Of a stretch of 16,123 bases of DNA, positions 1-8,649 are shown piece by piece. Within the stretch, counting starts at the first letter, position 1, and every line of letters begins with the position of its first letter. The position numbers and the translations under genes were made by a program. The DNA is from Lysobacter_F sp035645555 (lineage in GTDB: Bacteria > Pseudomonadota > Gammaproteobacteria > Xanthomonadales > Xanthomonadaceae). The notes under the pieces were generated by a model that saw only the letters and a list, made by a program, of their open reading frames with translations, was not told the origin of the DNA and made no database searches. The stretch lies in assembly GCA_035645555.1 (NCBI GenBank), contig DASQMI010000045.1, positions 1-16,123 of the forward strand, given 5' to 3'.

Positions 1-737
1 CCCTCGCGCACGCGGCCGCGCGCGACGGTGGCGAGCCCGGGATCAAGCACCACCCGCAGCGGCGCCACGAATGGGGTGTCGTCCTCCAGCCGCACGGTCA
101 GCGACGGATCATCGGCGAGCACGGTGCCGGCGCCGGTCAGGATCGCGCCCGCGCGCGCGCGCCAGCGCTGCACGTCGCGCCGCGACGCCTCGCCGCTGAT
201 CCACTTCGATTCGCCGCTTGCCAGTGCGCTGCGCCCGTCCAGGCTGGCGGCGAGCTTGACCCGCACCCACGGCCGGCCGCGCTCGATCCGCGACAGGAAG
301 CCGCGGTTGAGCGCGCGCGCCTGCGTTTCCATCAATCCGACCTCGACCGCGATGCCGGCCGCGCGCAGGCGCTCGAAACCGGCGCCCGCCACCTGCGGGA
401 ACGGATCGCGCATCGCCGCCACCACGCGGGAGACGCCGGCCTCGATCAGCGCGTCCGCGCACGGTCCGGTGCGACCGGTGTGCGCGCACGGTTCCAGCGT
501 CACGTAAACGGTCGCGCCGCGCGCGCGTGCGCCGGCCTGGCGCAGCGCGTGCACTTCCGCGTGCGGCTCGCCGGCGCGCTCGTGCCAACCCTCGCCGACC
601 ACGTCTGCGCCGTGCGCGATCACGCAGCCGACCATCGGGTTCGGCTTGGTGGTGTAGGCGCCGTGCTCGGCCAGGCGCAGCGCGCGCGCCATCAGCGCGT
701 GGTCGGTCGCGGTGTAGGCGGACTCGGTCGCGGCCAT
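1..737 (-). CDS. ribD: Bifunctional riboflavin biosynthesis deaminase/reductase RibD (C-terminus cut by window edge)
   Basis: RibD carries out two consecutive cytosolic steps of riboflavin synthesis: deamination of the pyrimidine ring, then NADPH-dependent reduction of the ribosyl side chain. About 245 residues are visible. The N-terminal CMP/dCMP-deaminase-like domain has the NPMVGCVI strand (33-40), the zinc/catalytic HAE motif (59-61) and the second zinc motif PCAHTGRTGPC (83-93), so the predicted zinc ligands are H59, C84 and C93. The reductase domain begins near residue 155 and shows KLAASLDGR and GAGTVLADDPSLTVR. The last third lies beyond position 1. The start at 737 is favoured by a GGAG ribosome-binding site five bases upstream. 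The gene lies 27 nt after nrdR and is probably the fourth gene of the glyA operon. The translation was read by hand from the minus strand. Confidence 0.95.
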   Translation of the reverse strand, partial: MAATESAYTATDHALMARALRLAEHGAYTTKPNPMVGCVIAHGADVVGEGWHERAGEPHAEVHALRQAGARARGATVYVTLEPCAHTGRTGPCADALIEAGVSRVVAAMRDPFPQVAGAGFERLRAAGIAVEVGLMETQARALNRGFLSRIERGRPWVRVKLAASLDGRSALASGESKWISGEASRRDVQRWRARAGAILTGAGTVLADDPSLTVRLEDDTPFVAPLRVVLDPGLATVARGRVRE

Positions 738-764
738 GCGGGCTCCGTTGCGTACGCGGTGCGT

Positions 765-1289
765 TTACCGCTTGCGGCCTCGTTCCGGCCGCGGTTCGTC
801 ATCGCCCAGCAGCGGCAGCTGGCCCTCGCCCGGCGGCAGCTCGCGTTCCAGCCGGTCGAGCTCCTCGCGGAAGTCGGCGACGTCCTGGAACGCGCGGTAT
901 ACCGACGCGAAGCGCACGTAGGCGATGTGGTCGAGCCGGCGCAGCTCGGCCATCACGAACTCGCCGACCCGCCGCGACTCCACCTCGCGCTCGGCGGTCA
1001 TGCGCAGGCGGTGCACGACCGCGCGCACCGCCGCCTCGATCTGCTCCTCCGCCACCGGCCGCTTGTGCAGCGCGCGGTCGAAGCTGTGGCGCAGCTTGCG
1101 CGCATCGAACGGCTCCCGTCGCCCGTCGCTCTTGACGATCGTCGGCAGCTTGAGCTCGATGGTTTCCAAGGTCGAGAAGCGCTCGCCGCACGCCGCGCAC
1201 TCGCGCCGACGGCGGATTGTCGCGCCGTCGTCGGACACGCGCGAGTCGATCACGCGGGTGTCTTCGTGCTGGCAGAACGGGCAATGCAT
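765..1289 (-). CDS. nrdR: Transcriptional repressor NrdR
   Basis: NrdR represses ribonucleotide reductase genes and senses dATP/ATP through an ATP-cone domain. The 174-residue protein opens with MHCPFC and carries a zinc ribbon made by C3, C6, C31 and C34, with the basic patch IRRRREC leading into the second cysteine pair. The ATP cone covers roughly residues 48-138 (VKSDGRREPFDARKL onward). The charged tail after residue 150 (ending RPERGRKR) is somewhat longer than in E. coli NrdR (about 149 residues). Its ATG overlaps the TGA of the upstream TonB-C-like gene by one base (TGATG), which suggests translational coupling. Placement with glyA and ribD is a known arrangement in proteobacteria. 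I did not find a clear NrdR box in this window. Confidence 0.97.
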   Translation of the reverse strand: MHCPFCQHEDTRVIDSRVSDDGATIRRRRECAACGERFSTLETIELKLPTIVKSDGRREPFDARKLRHSFDRALHKRPVAEEQIEAAVRAVVHRLRMTAEREVESRRVGEFVMAELRRLDHIAYVRFASVYRAFQDVADFREELDRLERELPPGEGQLPLLGDDEPRPERGRKR

Positions 1290-1837
1290 CAGCGGGCGGC
1301 GGGACGCAGTCGGTCCTGTTCCGGCCGGGGCAAGAATCTCCAGACCTGCATCGCGACGCCAGTCATGGGCACGCCGTCGAAACGCGCTGGCTCATAACGG
1401 CTGCGCATGGCAGCGCGGCGCACCGTGCTGTCCAGCCCACCCTGGCTGGCGCACAGCACTTCAGCCCGCAGCGGGCGACCATCCGCTGCCACCAGCGTGG
1501 CGCTGACCACGACCATGCGTGTCGCAGGCATGCCCGCCGGCAGGTGCAGGCTGCCCGACTTGACGGAGCGGGCCGGCTGGCGCCGCTCCGCGGGCACGTC
1601 CGGCTGGGGCGGCCAGTCCTCGCCAAATATGTCACCCAGGCTCCGGCCCGGGTGACGCTCGAGATCGCCGGGCTTGCAGCGCACTGGAAGCGTGCGCACC
1701 GCGTTGTCGCTTGTGTCTCGCCGCGAGGAAAGCTGCCGCGCCGGATCACCGTTCTCGGGCATTGCGGCCGGCACGTCGTTTGCCCACGAAGCCGGCACGG
1801 CAAGGGCTGCGGACAGGAGCGCCGCGAACATGCGCAT
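1289..1837 (-). CDS. Predicted secreted protein with a TonB C-terminal-like domain, uncharacterised
   Basis: This 182-residue protein is not a named family member I can place with certainty. Residues 1-19 form a signal peptide (hydrophobic core AALLSAALAV, likely cut after ASWA). A polar, proline-rich stretch follows to about residue 95. Residues about 100-170 resemble the TonB C-terminal fold: a VVVSATLVAADGRPL strand, then the helix GGLDSTVRRAAMRS, then RYEPARFDGVPMTG and a final strand ending VWRFLP. Two cysteines (54 and 129) could form a periplasmic disulfide. Unlike TonB there is no obvious N-terminal anchor that stays in the membrane and no long Pro-Lys linker, so it may be a free periplasmic protein. 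Its ATG overlaps the glyA TGA by one base and its TGA overlaps the nrdR ATG by one base. GGAGAG about eight bases upstream supports the start at 1837. An in-frame longer reading inside glyA lacks support. The function is unknown. Confidence 0.85.
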   Translation of the reverse strand: MRMFAALLSAALAVPASWANDVPAAMPENGDPARQLSSRRDTSDNAVRTLPVRCKPGDLERHPGRSLGDIFGEDWPPQPDVPAERRQPARSVKSGSLHLPAGMPATRMVVVSATLVAADGRPLRAEVLCASQGGLDSTVRRAAMRSRYEPARFDGVPMTGVAMQVWRFLPRPEQDRLRPAAR

Positions 1838-3099
1838 CACGCGCTCTCCGCGTAAACCGGGAAGCGCCGGCACTGCGCGACCACCGCGTCGCGCACCCGC
1901 GCGAGCACCCCCTCGTCGTTCGGCGCATCCAGCACGTCGGCGATCCAGTGGGCGAGATCGACGCACTCCGCCTCGCCGTAGCCACGGGTGGTCACCGCCG
2001 GCGTGCCGAGCCGCAGTCCCGAGGTGATGAACGGCGAGCGCGGGTCGTTCGGCACCGCATTCTTGTTGACGGTGATATGCGCGCGCCCGAGCGCGGCTTC
2101 GGCGTCCTTGCCCGACACCTCGCGGCCGATCAGGTCGACCAGCATCAGGTGGTTCTTCGTCCCGCCAGAGACGATCTTGTAACCGCGCTGGATCAGCGTG
2201 TTCGCCAGCGCCTGCGCGTTCTTCACCACCTGCTGCTGGTAGGCCTTGAACTCGGGCTCCAGCGCCTCCTTGAACGCGACCGCCTTGGCGGCGATCACGT
2301 GCATCAGCGGACCGCCCTGGATGCCGGGGAAGACGATGCTCTGCAGCTTCTTGGCCAGGTCTTCGGATGGATTCTTGGCGACGATCAGGCCGCCACGCGG
2401 GCCGCGCAGAGTCTTGTGGGTGGTCGAGGTCACCACGTGCGCGTGCGGCAGCGGGCTCGGGTACACGCCCGCCGCCACCAACCCCGCGATGTGCGCCATG
2501 TCGACGAAGAAGATCGCCCCCACCGCGTCGGCAATCTGCCGCATGCGCGCCCAGTCGATGATCTGCGAGTAGGCGCTGAAACCGGCGATCAGCATCTTCG
2601 GCTTGTGCTCGCGCGCCAGCCGCTCGACCTCGACGTAATCGATGAAGCCCTGCTCGTCGACACCGTACTGCACGGCGTTGAACAGCTTGCCGGACGCATT
2701 GACCTTGGCGCCGTGGGTGAGGTGACCGCCGTGCGCGAGCGACATGCCGAGGATGGTGTCGCCGGGATTCAGCAGCGCGAAGTACACCGCCTGGTTGGCC
2801 TGCGAGCCCGAATGCGGCTGCACGTTGGCGTAGTCGCAGTCGAACAGCTGCTTCAGGCGCTCGATCGCCAGCCGCTCGGCGACGTCGACGTATTCGCAGC
2901 CGCCGTAATAACGCTTGCCCGGATAGCCCTCGGCGTACTTGTTGGTGAGCACGCTGCCCTGCGCCTCCAGCACGCGCGGGCTGGCGTAGTTCTCCGAGGC
3001 GATCAGCTCGACGTGGTCCTCCTGGCGCCGGCGCTCGGCGGCGATCGCCTGGGCCAGTTCGGGATCAAAGCCTTCGATGCGGGCATCACGGGGGAACAT
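1837..3099 (-). CDS. glyA: Serine hydroxymethyltransferase GlyA
   Basis: GlyA is the PLP enzyme that interconverts serine plus tetrahydrofolate with glycine plus 5,10-methylene-THF. It is the main cytosolic source of one-carbon units for thymidylate, purines and methionine. The 420-residue protein is close in length and sequence to the E. coli enzyme. Visible landmarks are ELIASENY (31-38), NKYAEGYPGKRYYGG (53-67), the cofactor-contacting SAHGG-like segment LAHGGHLTHG (121-130), FVDMAHIAGL (198-207) and the Schiff-base lysine K229 in TTHKTLRGPRGG. The start at 3099 (MFPRDARIEG) is preferred over the in-frame ATG at 3129, because GGAG lies five bases upstream and the family begins near here. 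It is the first gene of the minus-strand operon and overlaps the next gene by one base. Confidence 0.98.
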   Translation of the reverse strand: MFPRDARIEGFDPELAQAIAAERRRQEDHVELIASENYASPRVLEAQGSVLTNKYAEGYPGKRYYGGCEYVDVAERLAIERLKQLFDCDYANVQPHSGSQANQAVYFALLNPGDTILGMSLAHGGHLTHGAKVNASGKLFNAVQYGVDEQGFIDYVEVERLAREHKPKMLIAGFSAYSQIIDWARMRQIADAVGAIFFVDMAHIAGLVAAGVYPSPLPHAHVVTSTTHKTLRGPRGGLIVAKNPSEDLAKKLQSIVFPGIQGGPLMHVIAAKAVAFKEALEPEFKAYQQQVVKNAQALANTLIQRGYKIVSGGTKNHLMLVDLIGREVSGKDAEAALGRAHITVNKNAVPNDPRSPFITSGLRLGTPAVTTRGYGEAECVDLAHWIADVLDAPNDEGVLARVRDAVVAQCRRFPVYAESA

Positions 3100-3130
3100 C
3101 GGCGCTCCGGCGGCAGCAGGGAAGGGCAAA

Positions 3131-3136
3131 AGTCTA
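3131..3136 (-). promoter_or_regulatory. Possible -10 element for the glyA operon (TAGACT)
   Basis: On the minus strand GGCTAGACTTTT lies about 32 bases before the glyA ATG and gives a plausible leader of about 25 bases that includes the ribosome-binding site. TAGACT matches the sigma-70 -10 consensus at four of six positions. The -35 region is poor (TGGCCG at a 17-base spacing), so this is only a candidate. The same GCTAGACT string occurs upstream of ygfB. Confidence 0.3.
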
Positions 3137-3192
3137 GCCGCCGCGTACAGTTACGGCCACCGCCGGCGGTAGCGCCGCGCTGCCGCATCCGG

Positions 3193-3198
3193 GATAAT
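3193..3198 (+). promoter_or_regulatory. ettA: Possible -10 element for ettA (GATAAT)
   Basis: GATAAT (five of six to the -10 consensus) sits inside the small palindrome GGGATAATCCC, about 70 bases before the ettA ATG. No good -35 hexamer is present 16-18 bases upstream. The region 3100-3268 must hold divergent promoters for glyA and ettA, which makes this the best plus-strand candidate. Confidence 0.3.
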
Positions 3199-3268
3199 CC
3201 CGACCATCCCGTGTCCATCCGAGCGGCCCTGCGCACGCAGGCAGCCGCTGTCCGCCTGCGGAGCCCCC

Positions 3269-4930
<1,662 letters not shown>

Positions 4931-4937
4931 GACCGCA

Positions 4938-4966
4938 CGAACGCCCGCCTCCCCGGTGGGCGTTCG
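4938..4966 (+). terminator. Hairpin after ettA, possible weak terminator
   Basis: CGAACGCCC (4938-4946) pairs perfectly with GGGCGTTCG (4958-4966). The stem can extend inward by three more pairs (one G-T) around a TCCCC loop, giving a 12-bp stem seven bases after the ettA stop. There is no T-run after it, so it may be Rho-assisted, a 3' end stabiliser or an attenuator before the membrane gene at 4994. Confidence 0.5.
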
Positions 4967-4993
4967 CACATCGGACCGGGGGAACCGAAGCAG

Positions 4994-5458
4994 ATGATCC
5001 GCAACCGCTTCCTGTTCGTGGGCGCGATCCTCAGCGCGATCGCCGCGCTGATGCACGTGGCCATCATCTTCGGCGGGCCGGAGTGGTACCGCTTCTTCGG
5101 CGCCGGCGAGGAGCTCGCCACGCTGGACGCGGCCGGCAGCCCGGTCCCGGACCTGATCACGCTCGGCATCGCCACGGCGCTGGGCGGATGGGCGCTGTAC
5201 GCGCTCTCCGGCGCCGGCGTGATCCGCCGGCTGCCGCTGCTGCGGCTGGTGCTGTGCCTCATCACCGCGGTGTACCTCCTGCGCGGACTGGCGGTGCTGC
5301 CGCTGGCGGTGATGCAGCCTGCCGCGCTCACGCCGTTCGCGTGGTGGAGCTCGCTCATCTGCCTGGGCTACGGGGCGGTGCACCTGATCGGCCTCGTCAG
5401 CGGCTGGCGCGAACTCGCACCGGTGCGGCGCACGGCCGTCGCGGGAGGCGGACGATGA
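4994..5458 (+). CDS. Small four-helix inner-membrane protein, function unknown
   Basis: This 154-residue hydrophobic protein has four predicted membrane helices at about 7-27, 53-74, 80-105 and 116-137, and a short basic C-terminal tail (WRELAPVRRTAV). The first loop holds a conserved-looking segment IFGGPEWYRFFGAGEELA (25-42), which I recognise from unnamed membrane proteins of gammaproteobacteria but cannot tie to a function. A purine-rich GGGGGAA stretch lies about ten bases upstream of the ATG. The TGA overlaps the pyrF ATG by four bases (ATGA), so translation of the two genes is likely coupled. Nothing in the sequence links it chemically to pyrimidine synthesis. I call it a real gene because of its helix pattern and the tight junction. 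Confidence 0.85.
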   Translation: MIRNRFLFVGAILSAIAALMHVAIIFGGPEWYRFFGAGEELATLDAAGSPVPDLITLGIATALGGWALYALSGAGVIRRLPLLRLVLCLITAVYLLRGLAVLPLAVMQPAALTPFAWWSSLICLGYGAVHLIGLVSGWRELAPVRRTAVAGGGR

Positions 5459-6267
5459 ACTTCATGCAGGCATTGCGTGCGCGCTGGCAGCAGGCGGACA
5501 CGCTGGTGTGCGTGGGCCTGGATCCGGAGCCGGCGCGGTTTCCCGCGCGCTTCGGGTCTGACCCGGATGCGGTGTTCGCCTTCTGCCGCGACATCGTCGA
5601 TGCGACCGCCGAATACGCGTGCGCGTTCAAGCCGCAGATCGCGCATTTCGCCGCGCTTGGCGCCGAGGGCGCGTTGGCGCGGCTGATCGCGCACGTCCAC
5701 ACCGCGCACCCGGGCGTCCCGGTGATCCTGGATGCCAAGCGCGGCGACATCGGCAGCACCGCGCAGCACTATGCGGGCGAAGCGTTCGAGCGTTACGCGG
5801 CCGATGCGGTCACCGTCAACCCGTATCTCGGCCGCGACTCGGTGCAGCCGTTCCTGGCGCACGCCGACAAGGGCGTGATCGTGCTCTGCCGCACCTCCAA
5901 CCCGGGCGCCGGCGACCTGCAGGACCTGCTGGTGCACGGTCGGCCGCTGTACCAGCACGTCGCGCAGAAGATCGCGCAGGAATGGAACGGCCACGGCAAC
6001 TGCGCGCTGGTGGTCGGTGCGACCTGGCCGGAGCAGCTGCGCGAGGTGCGCGCGATCGTCGGCGAAATGCCGCTGCTGGTGCCGGGCGTGGGCGCGCAGG
6101 GCGGCGACGTCGAAGCGGTGGTGCGCCATGCGCGCGGCGCCGACGGCACCGGCCTGATCGTCAGCTCCTCGCGCGCGATCCTCTACGCCAGCACCGGCGA
6201 GGACTACGCGGACGCGGCGCGCGCCGCCGCACGCGCACTGCGCGACGCGATCAACCGGCACCGCTGA
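5455..6267 (+). CDS. pyrF: Orotidine 5'-phosphate decarboxylase PyrF, subfamily 2
   Basis: PyrF makes UMP from OMP, the last step of de novo pyrimidine synthesis in the cytosol. The 270-residue protein is longer than the E. coli enzyme (about 245) and fits the second OMP decarboxylase subfamily. It has VCVGLDPEPARFP (18-30), FKPQIAHF (58-65), the catalytic DAKRGD motif with K95 (93-98), NPYLGRDS in the middle, and LVPGVGAQGGD followed by IVSSSRAILYAS at the phosphate-binding end. The start at 5455 is supported by GGAGG six bases upstream, and a second ATG nine bases later is the alternative. The gene overlaps the membrane-protein gene by four bases. A strong hairpin lies 36 bases after the stop. 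Confidence 0.97.
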   Translation: MNFMQALRARWQQADTLVCVGLDPEPARFPARFGSDPDAVFAFCRDIVDATAEYACAFKPQIAHFAALGAEGALARLIAHVHTAHPGVPVILDAKRGDIGSTAQHYAGEAFERYAADAVTVNPYLGRDSVQPFLAHADKGVIVLCRTSNPGAGDLQDLLVHGRPLYQHVAQKIAQEWNGHGNCALVVGATWPEQLREVRAIVGEMPLLVPGVGAQGGDVEAVVRHARGADGTGLIVSSSRAILYASTGEDYADAARAAARALRDAINRHR

Positions 6268-6303
6268 GGCCGCTCCGCGCGCCCGGATGGTGCGCAGCAG
6301 CAC

Positions 6304-6328
6304 CGTGCGCCGCCATGCGCGGCGCACG
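6304..6328 (+). terminator. Perfect 10-bp hairpin downstream of pyrF
   Basis: CGTGCGCCGC (6304-6313) and GCGGCGCACG (6319-6328) form a perfect stem around the five-base loop CATGC. No T-run follows in either direction (CGCGCGCGG comes after), so it is not a textbook intrinsic terminator. Its place just after pyrF suggests a transcript-end or stabilising role. High GC makes chance hairpins more likely. Confidence 0.45.
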
Positions 6329-6503
6329 CGCGCGCGGAGTGCGCGCTAACTCATTGACCGCGCGTTGCCAAGCGCGCACGCCGCCTGTGCACGTGAACCG
6401 TTGGTCGGCGGCCGCGCGCGCATCACGCAGGCGGCCGAGCGTGACGCTACTCTTCCGCGGCCGGCCTACCCGGCCTTCGACCATCACGATCAAGGACGAC
6501 CTG

Positions 6504-6737
6504 ATGAGTTTCTGGCAGATGCTGGTGCTTGTTGTTCTGCTCGCCATCGCCGCCGGCGCGGCGCTGGTGCTGTGGCTGGTGACGCGTCCGCTGGCGGCCA
6601 GCTCCGCCGACGCGCCGGCGGAGCTCGGCGCCGCTGCGGTGCCGACGTTGCGCCTCAGCCGCCTGCCATCAGCGCTTCGATCTCGTCGGCCTGCCGCGGC
6701 AACGCCTGGGTCAGCACGCGGCACCCGTCCGCGGTGA
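6504..6737 (+). CDS. Possible 77-residue single-pass membrane protein, overlapping the 3' end of pepP
   Basis: The ORF begins MSFWQMLVLVVLL and has one strong membrane helix (about 5-27) followed by TRPL and an Ala/Ser-rich, then Arg/Pro-rich, tail. AAGGA lies seven bases before the ATG, a good ribosome-binding site in a window where many starts lack one. The last 83 bases run antisense to pepP, and the tail translated there (RSRRPAAATPGSARGTRPR) looks like shadow coding, so the natural C-terminus may be unusual or the ORF may be decayed. I know no family for it. Support comes only from the helix and the ribosome-binding site. Confidence 0.4.
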   Translation: MSFWQMLVLVVLLAIAAGAALVLWLVTRPLAASSADAPAELGAAAVPTLRLSRLPSALRSRRPAAATPGSARGTRPR

Positions 6738-7977
6738 TCAGCACGTCGTCCTCGATGCGGATGCCGATCCCGCGCCATTTCGGCGCGACGCCGGTGTCGT
6801 CGGCGCCGACGTAGAGCCCGGGCTCGACGGTGAACACCATCCCCGGTTCGAGCAGCCGCGACTGGCCGTCGATCCGGTACTCGCCGACGTCGTGCACATC
6901 CAGCCCGAGCCAGTGCCCGGTCTTGTGCCGGTAGAAGCGCTTGTAGCTGCCGTCGGCGATCACCTTCTCCAGCCGTCCCTTCAGCAGGCCGAGCCGCAGC
7001 AGGCCCTCGCACAGGGTGGCGACCGCGGCCTCGTGCACCGCATCCCACGGCACGCCCGCGCGCGCGGTGGCGATCGCCGCCGCCTGCGCGGCGCACACCA
7101 GCTCGTGCAGCGCGCGCTGCTCCGCGCTGAAGCGGCCGTTGACCGGGAACGTGCGGGTGATGTCGCTGGCGTAGCCGCGGTACTCGGCGCCGGCATCGAT
7201 CAGCACCAGCTCGCCGTCCTTAGCCTGCGCCGCGTTGGCGCGGTAGTGCAGCACACAGGCGTTGGCGCCGGCGCCGACGATGCTCTCGTACGCCGGTTCG
7301 GCATCGTGAAGGCGGAACACGCGCTCCAGTTCGGCCTGCAGCTCGTATTCGCGCACGCCGGGCCGCGCCGCGCGCATCGCCGCACGGTGCGCCTCGACGC
7401 TGATGTCGGCCGCACGCTGCATCAGCTTCAGCTCATCGCGATCCTTGAACAGGCGCATCTCGTCGAGCAGGTGGCCGAGCTCGAGGAACTCGTGCGGCGG
7501 CTGCGCGCCGAGCCGCACCTGCTCGCGCACGCGGTTGACCCAGCCGATCAGCTTGAGGTCGAACTCCGCATCGCGACCGAAGTGGTAGTAGACCCGGCTG
7601 CGGCCTTCCAGCAGCCCGGGCAGGATGTCATCGAGATCGGCGATCGGATACGCGTCGTCCAGGCCGAACGTTTCCACCGCGCCTTCCGGGCCGAAGCGCG
7701 GGCCGTCCCAGCCTTCACGCTCCGGGTCGCGTTCGCGGCAGAACAGCAGGGTCTCGCCATGCGGCCGCCCCGGCACCAGCACCAGCACGGCGTCCGGCTC
7801 CGGGAAACCGGTCAGGTACCAGAAGTCGGAGTCCTGCCGGAACGGGTAATGGGTGTCGCGGCTGCGGATGCGCTGCTGCGCCGACGGCAGCACCAGGATC
7901 GCGTCGTCGCCGGCCAGCCGCATCAGCTGGCGGCGGCGGCGCGCGTGGCGCGACAGCGGGATGCCGGAGCCGGTCAT
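6655..7977 (-). CDS. pepP: Xaa-Pro aminopeptidase PepP
   Basis: PepP is a dinuclear-metal (usually Mn2+) peptidase that removes an N-terminal residue preceding proline in the cytosol. Its 440 residues match the E. coli enzyme (441). The N-terminal creatinase-like domain includes YPFRQDSDFWYLTGFPEPDA (44-63). The C-terminal pita-bread domain begins at about 175 (MRLFKDRDEL) and carries all five metal ligands: D261 (LIDAG), D272 (SDITRTFPVNG), H355 (TGHWLGLDVHD), E385 (FTVEPGLYV) and E409 (GIGIRIEDD). The ATG lies 13 bases after the ygfB stop. No good ribosome-binding site is visible, so translation may depend on the upstream gene. ygfB-pepP adjacency is the E. coli order. Confidence 0.98.
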   Translation of the reverse strand: MTGSGIPLSRHARRRRQLMRLAGDDAILVLPSAQQRIRSRDTHYPFRQDSDFWYLTGFPEPDAVLVLVPGRPHGETLLFCRERDPEREGWDGPRFGPEGAVETFGLDDAYPIADLDDILPGLLEGRSRVYYHFGRDAEFDLKLIGWVNRVREQVRLGAQPPHEFLELGHLLDEMRLFKDRDELKLMQRAADISVEAHRAAMRAARPGVREYELQAELERVFRLHDAEPAYESIVGAGANACVLHYRANAAQAKDGELVLIDAGAEYRGYASDITRTFPVNGRFSAEQRALHELVCAAQAAAIATARAGVPWDAVHEAAVATLCEGLLRLGLLKGRLEKVIADGSYKRFYRHKTGHWLGLDVHDVGEYRIDGQSRLLEPGMVFTVEPGLYVGADDTGVAPKWRGIGIRIEDDVLITADGCRVLTQALPRQADEIEALMAGG

Positions 7978-7990
7978 GCGCGGCGCCGCG

Positions 7991-8539
7991 TCAGTTGAGC
8001 CGGCCGCGGTGCTGCGGCGCCAGCACGCAGTCGCCGTGCAGCAGCAGCACCGCCACCCGCACGAACTCCTGAATCTCCATCAGCGCCTCCTCGTCCTCCT
8101 CGTCGCCCTCGTCCTGCGCTTGCGCGCCGGCGAGCTTGGCGAGATCGGCCAGCGCCTCGCGGCTCTCCTCCGACAGCGGCGGATTGGCGCCCGCGGCGAG
8201 GCCGAACCCGCCGAGGAAGCCGCGGCACCAGTCGAACAGCGCGCCGCTGCGCTCGGCCAGGCTGGCGTCGGCCTCCGGCAGCAGCAGTTCGAAGTCGAAG
8301 CCGCGATCGGCGATCTGCTCGGCGCTGGCCAGCCGCAGCGCCTGCAGCGCGCTGTCCTCGCCCGGCGTGGCGATCGTCTCGTTGGCGAGCACCCGGCGCA
8401 GCCAATCAGGCTGGTCCGTCCCGCCCCCGGCCAGCCAGCCGCAAACGGCGCCGTGCAGTTCGGCGGGCGTGGCCGCCAGCGCCATCCGGCGGCTTTCGGC
8501 TTCGATGGCGGCCCACGAGGGCAGGACGTGCTCGGTCAC
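7991..8539 (-). CDS. ygfB: UPF0149 family protein, YgfB-like
   Basis: This is a cytosolic all-helical protein of the UPF0149 (YgfB/YecA) family. YgfB of Pseudomonas aeruginosa has been linked to control of beta-lactam resistance, but I claim no role here. Read from GTG at 8539 it has 182 residues, with TPAELHGAVCGWLAGGG near the start, FELLLPEADASLAERSGALFDWCRGFLGGFGL in the middle, an acidic DEGDEEDEEA run, and EIQEFVRVAVLLLHGD near the end, the family hallmarks. An in-frame ATG at 8623 would add 28 residues, but these are unlike the family and lie upstream of the candidate -10 at 8574-8579, so I prefer the GTG. No clear ribosome-binding site is seen. It is followed by pepP. Confidence 0.92.
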   Translation of the reverse strand: MTEHVLPSWAAIEAESRRMALAATPAELHGAVCGWLAGGGTDQPDWLRRVLANETIATPGEDSALQALRLASAEQIADRGFDFELLLPEADASLAERSGALFDWCRGFLGGFGLAAGANPPLSEESREALADLAKLAGAQAQDEGDEEDEEALMEIQEFVRVAVLLLHGDCVLAPQHRGRLN

Positions 8540-8573
8540 GGGAGCGGATGGCGACGGACGGCGATGGATGTTC

Positions 8574-8579
8574 AGTCTA
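8574..8579 (-). promoter_or_regulatory. Possible -10 element for ygfB-pepP (TAGACT)
   Basis: TTGCTAGACTGAAC on the minus strand would place a transcription start near 8567, 28 bases before the GTG chosen for ygfB. It shares GCTAGACT with the region upstream of glyA. No convincing -35 is present. Confidence 0.3.
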
Positions 8580-8618
8580 GCAACCACAGTCTCGCCCGAC
8601 GCTGCCGCTAAAAGGGCA

Positions 8619-8624
8619 TACACT
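8619..8624 (+). promoter_or_regulatory. Possible -10 element for the propeller/GGDEF/EAL gene (TACACT)
   Basis: TACACT matches the -10 consensus at four of six positions, 25 bases before the GTG start at 8650. CCGACG at a 17-base spacing is a weak -35. The element lies in the 110-base divergent region shared with ygfB. Confidence 0.25.
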
Positions 8625-8649
8625 TCGCCTTCTCGCTGGGGACGAGCGC

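Noticed and set aside
3100..3129. Ten-residue N-terminal extension of GlyA from an ATG at 3129
   Set aside because: The ATG at 3099 has a good ribosome-binding site and matches the usual family start, and the extension lacks both.
3100..3268. Glycine or folate riboswitch before glyA or ettA
   Set aside because: The leader for glyA would be only about 25 bases and I see no conserved riboswitch core on either strand.
8540..8623. N-terminal extension of YgfB from an ATG at 8623
   Set aside because: The 28 extra residues are unlike the family and would extend across both candidate divergent promoters.
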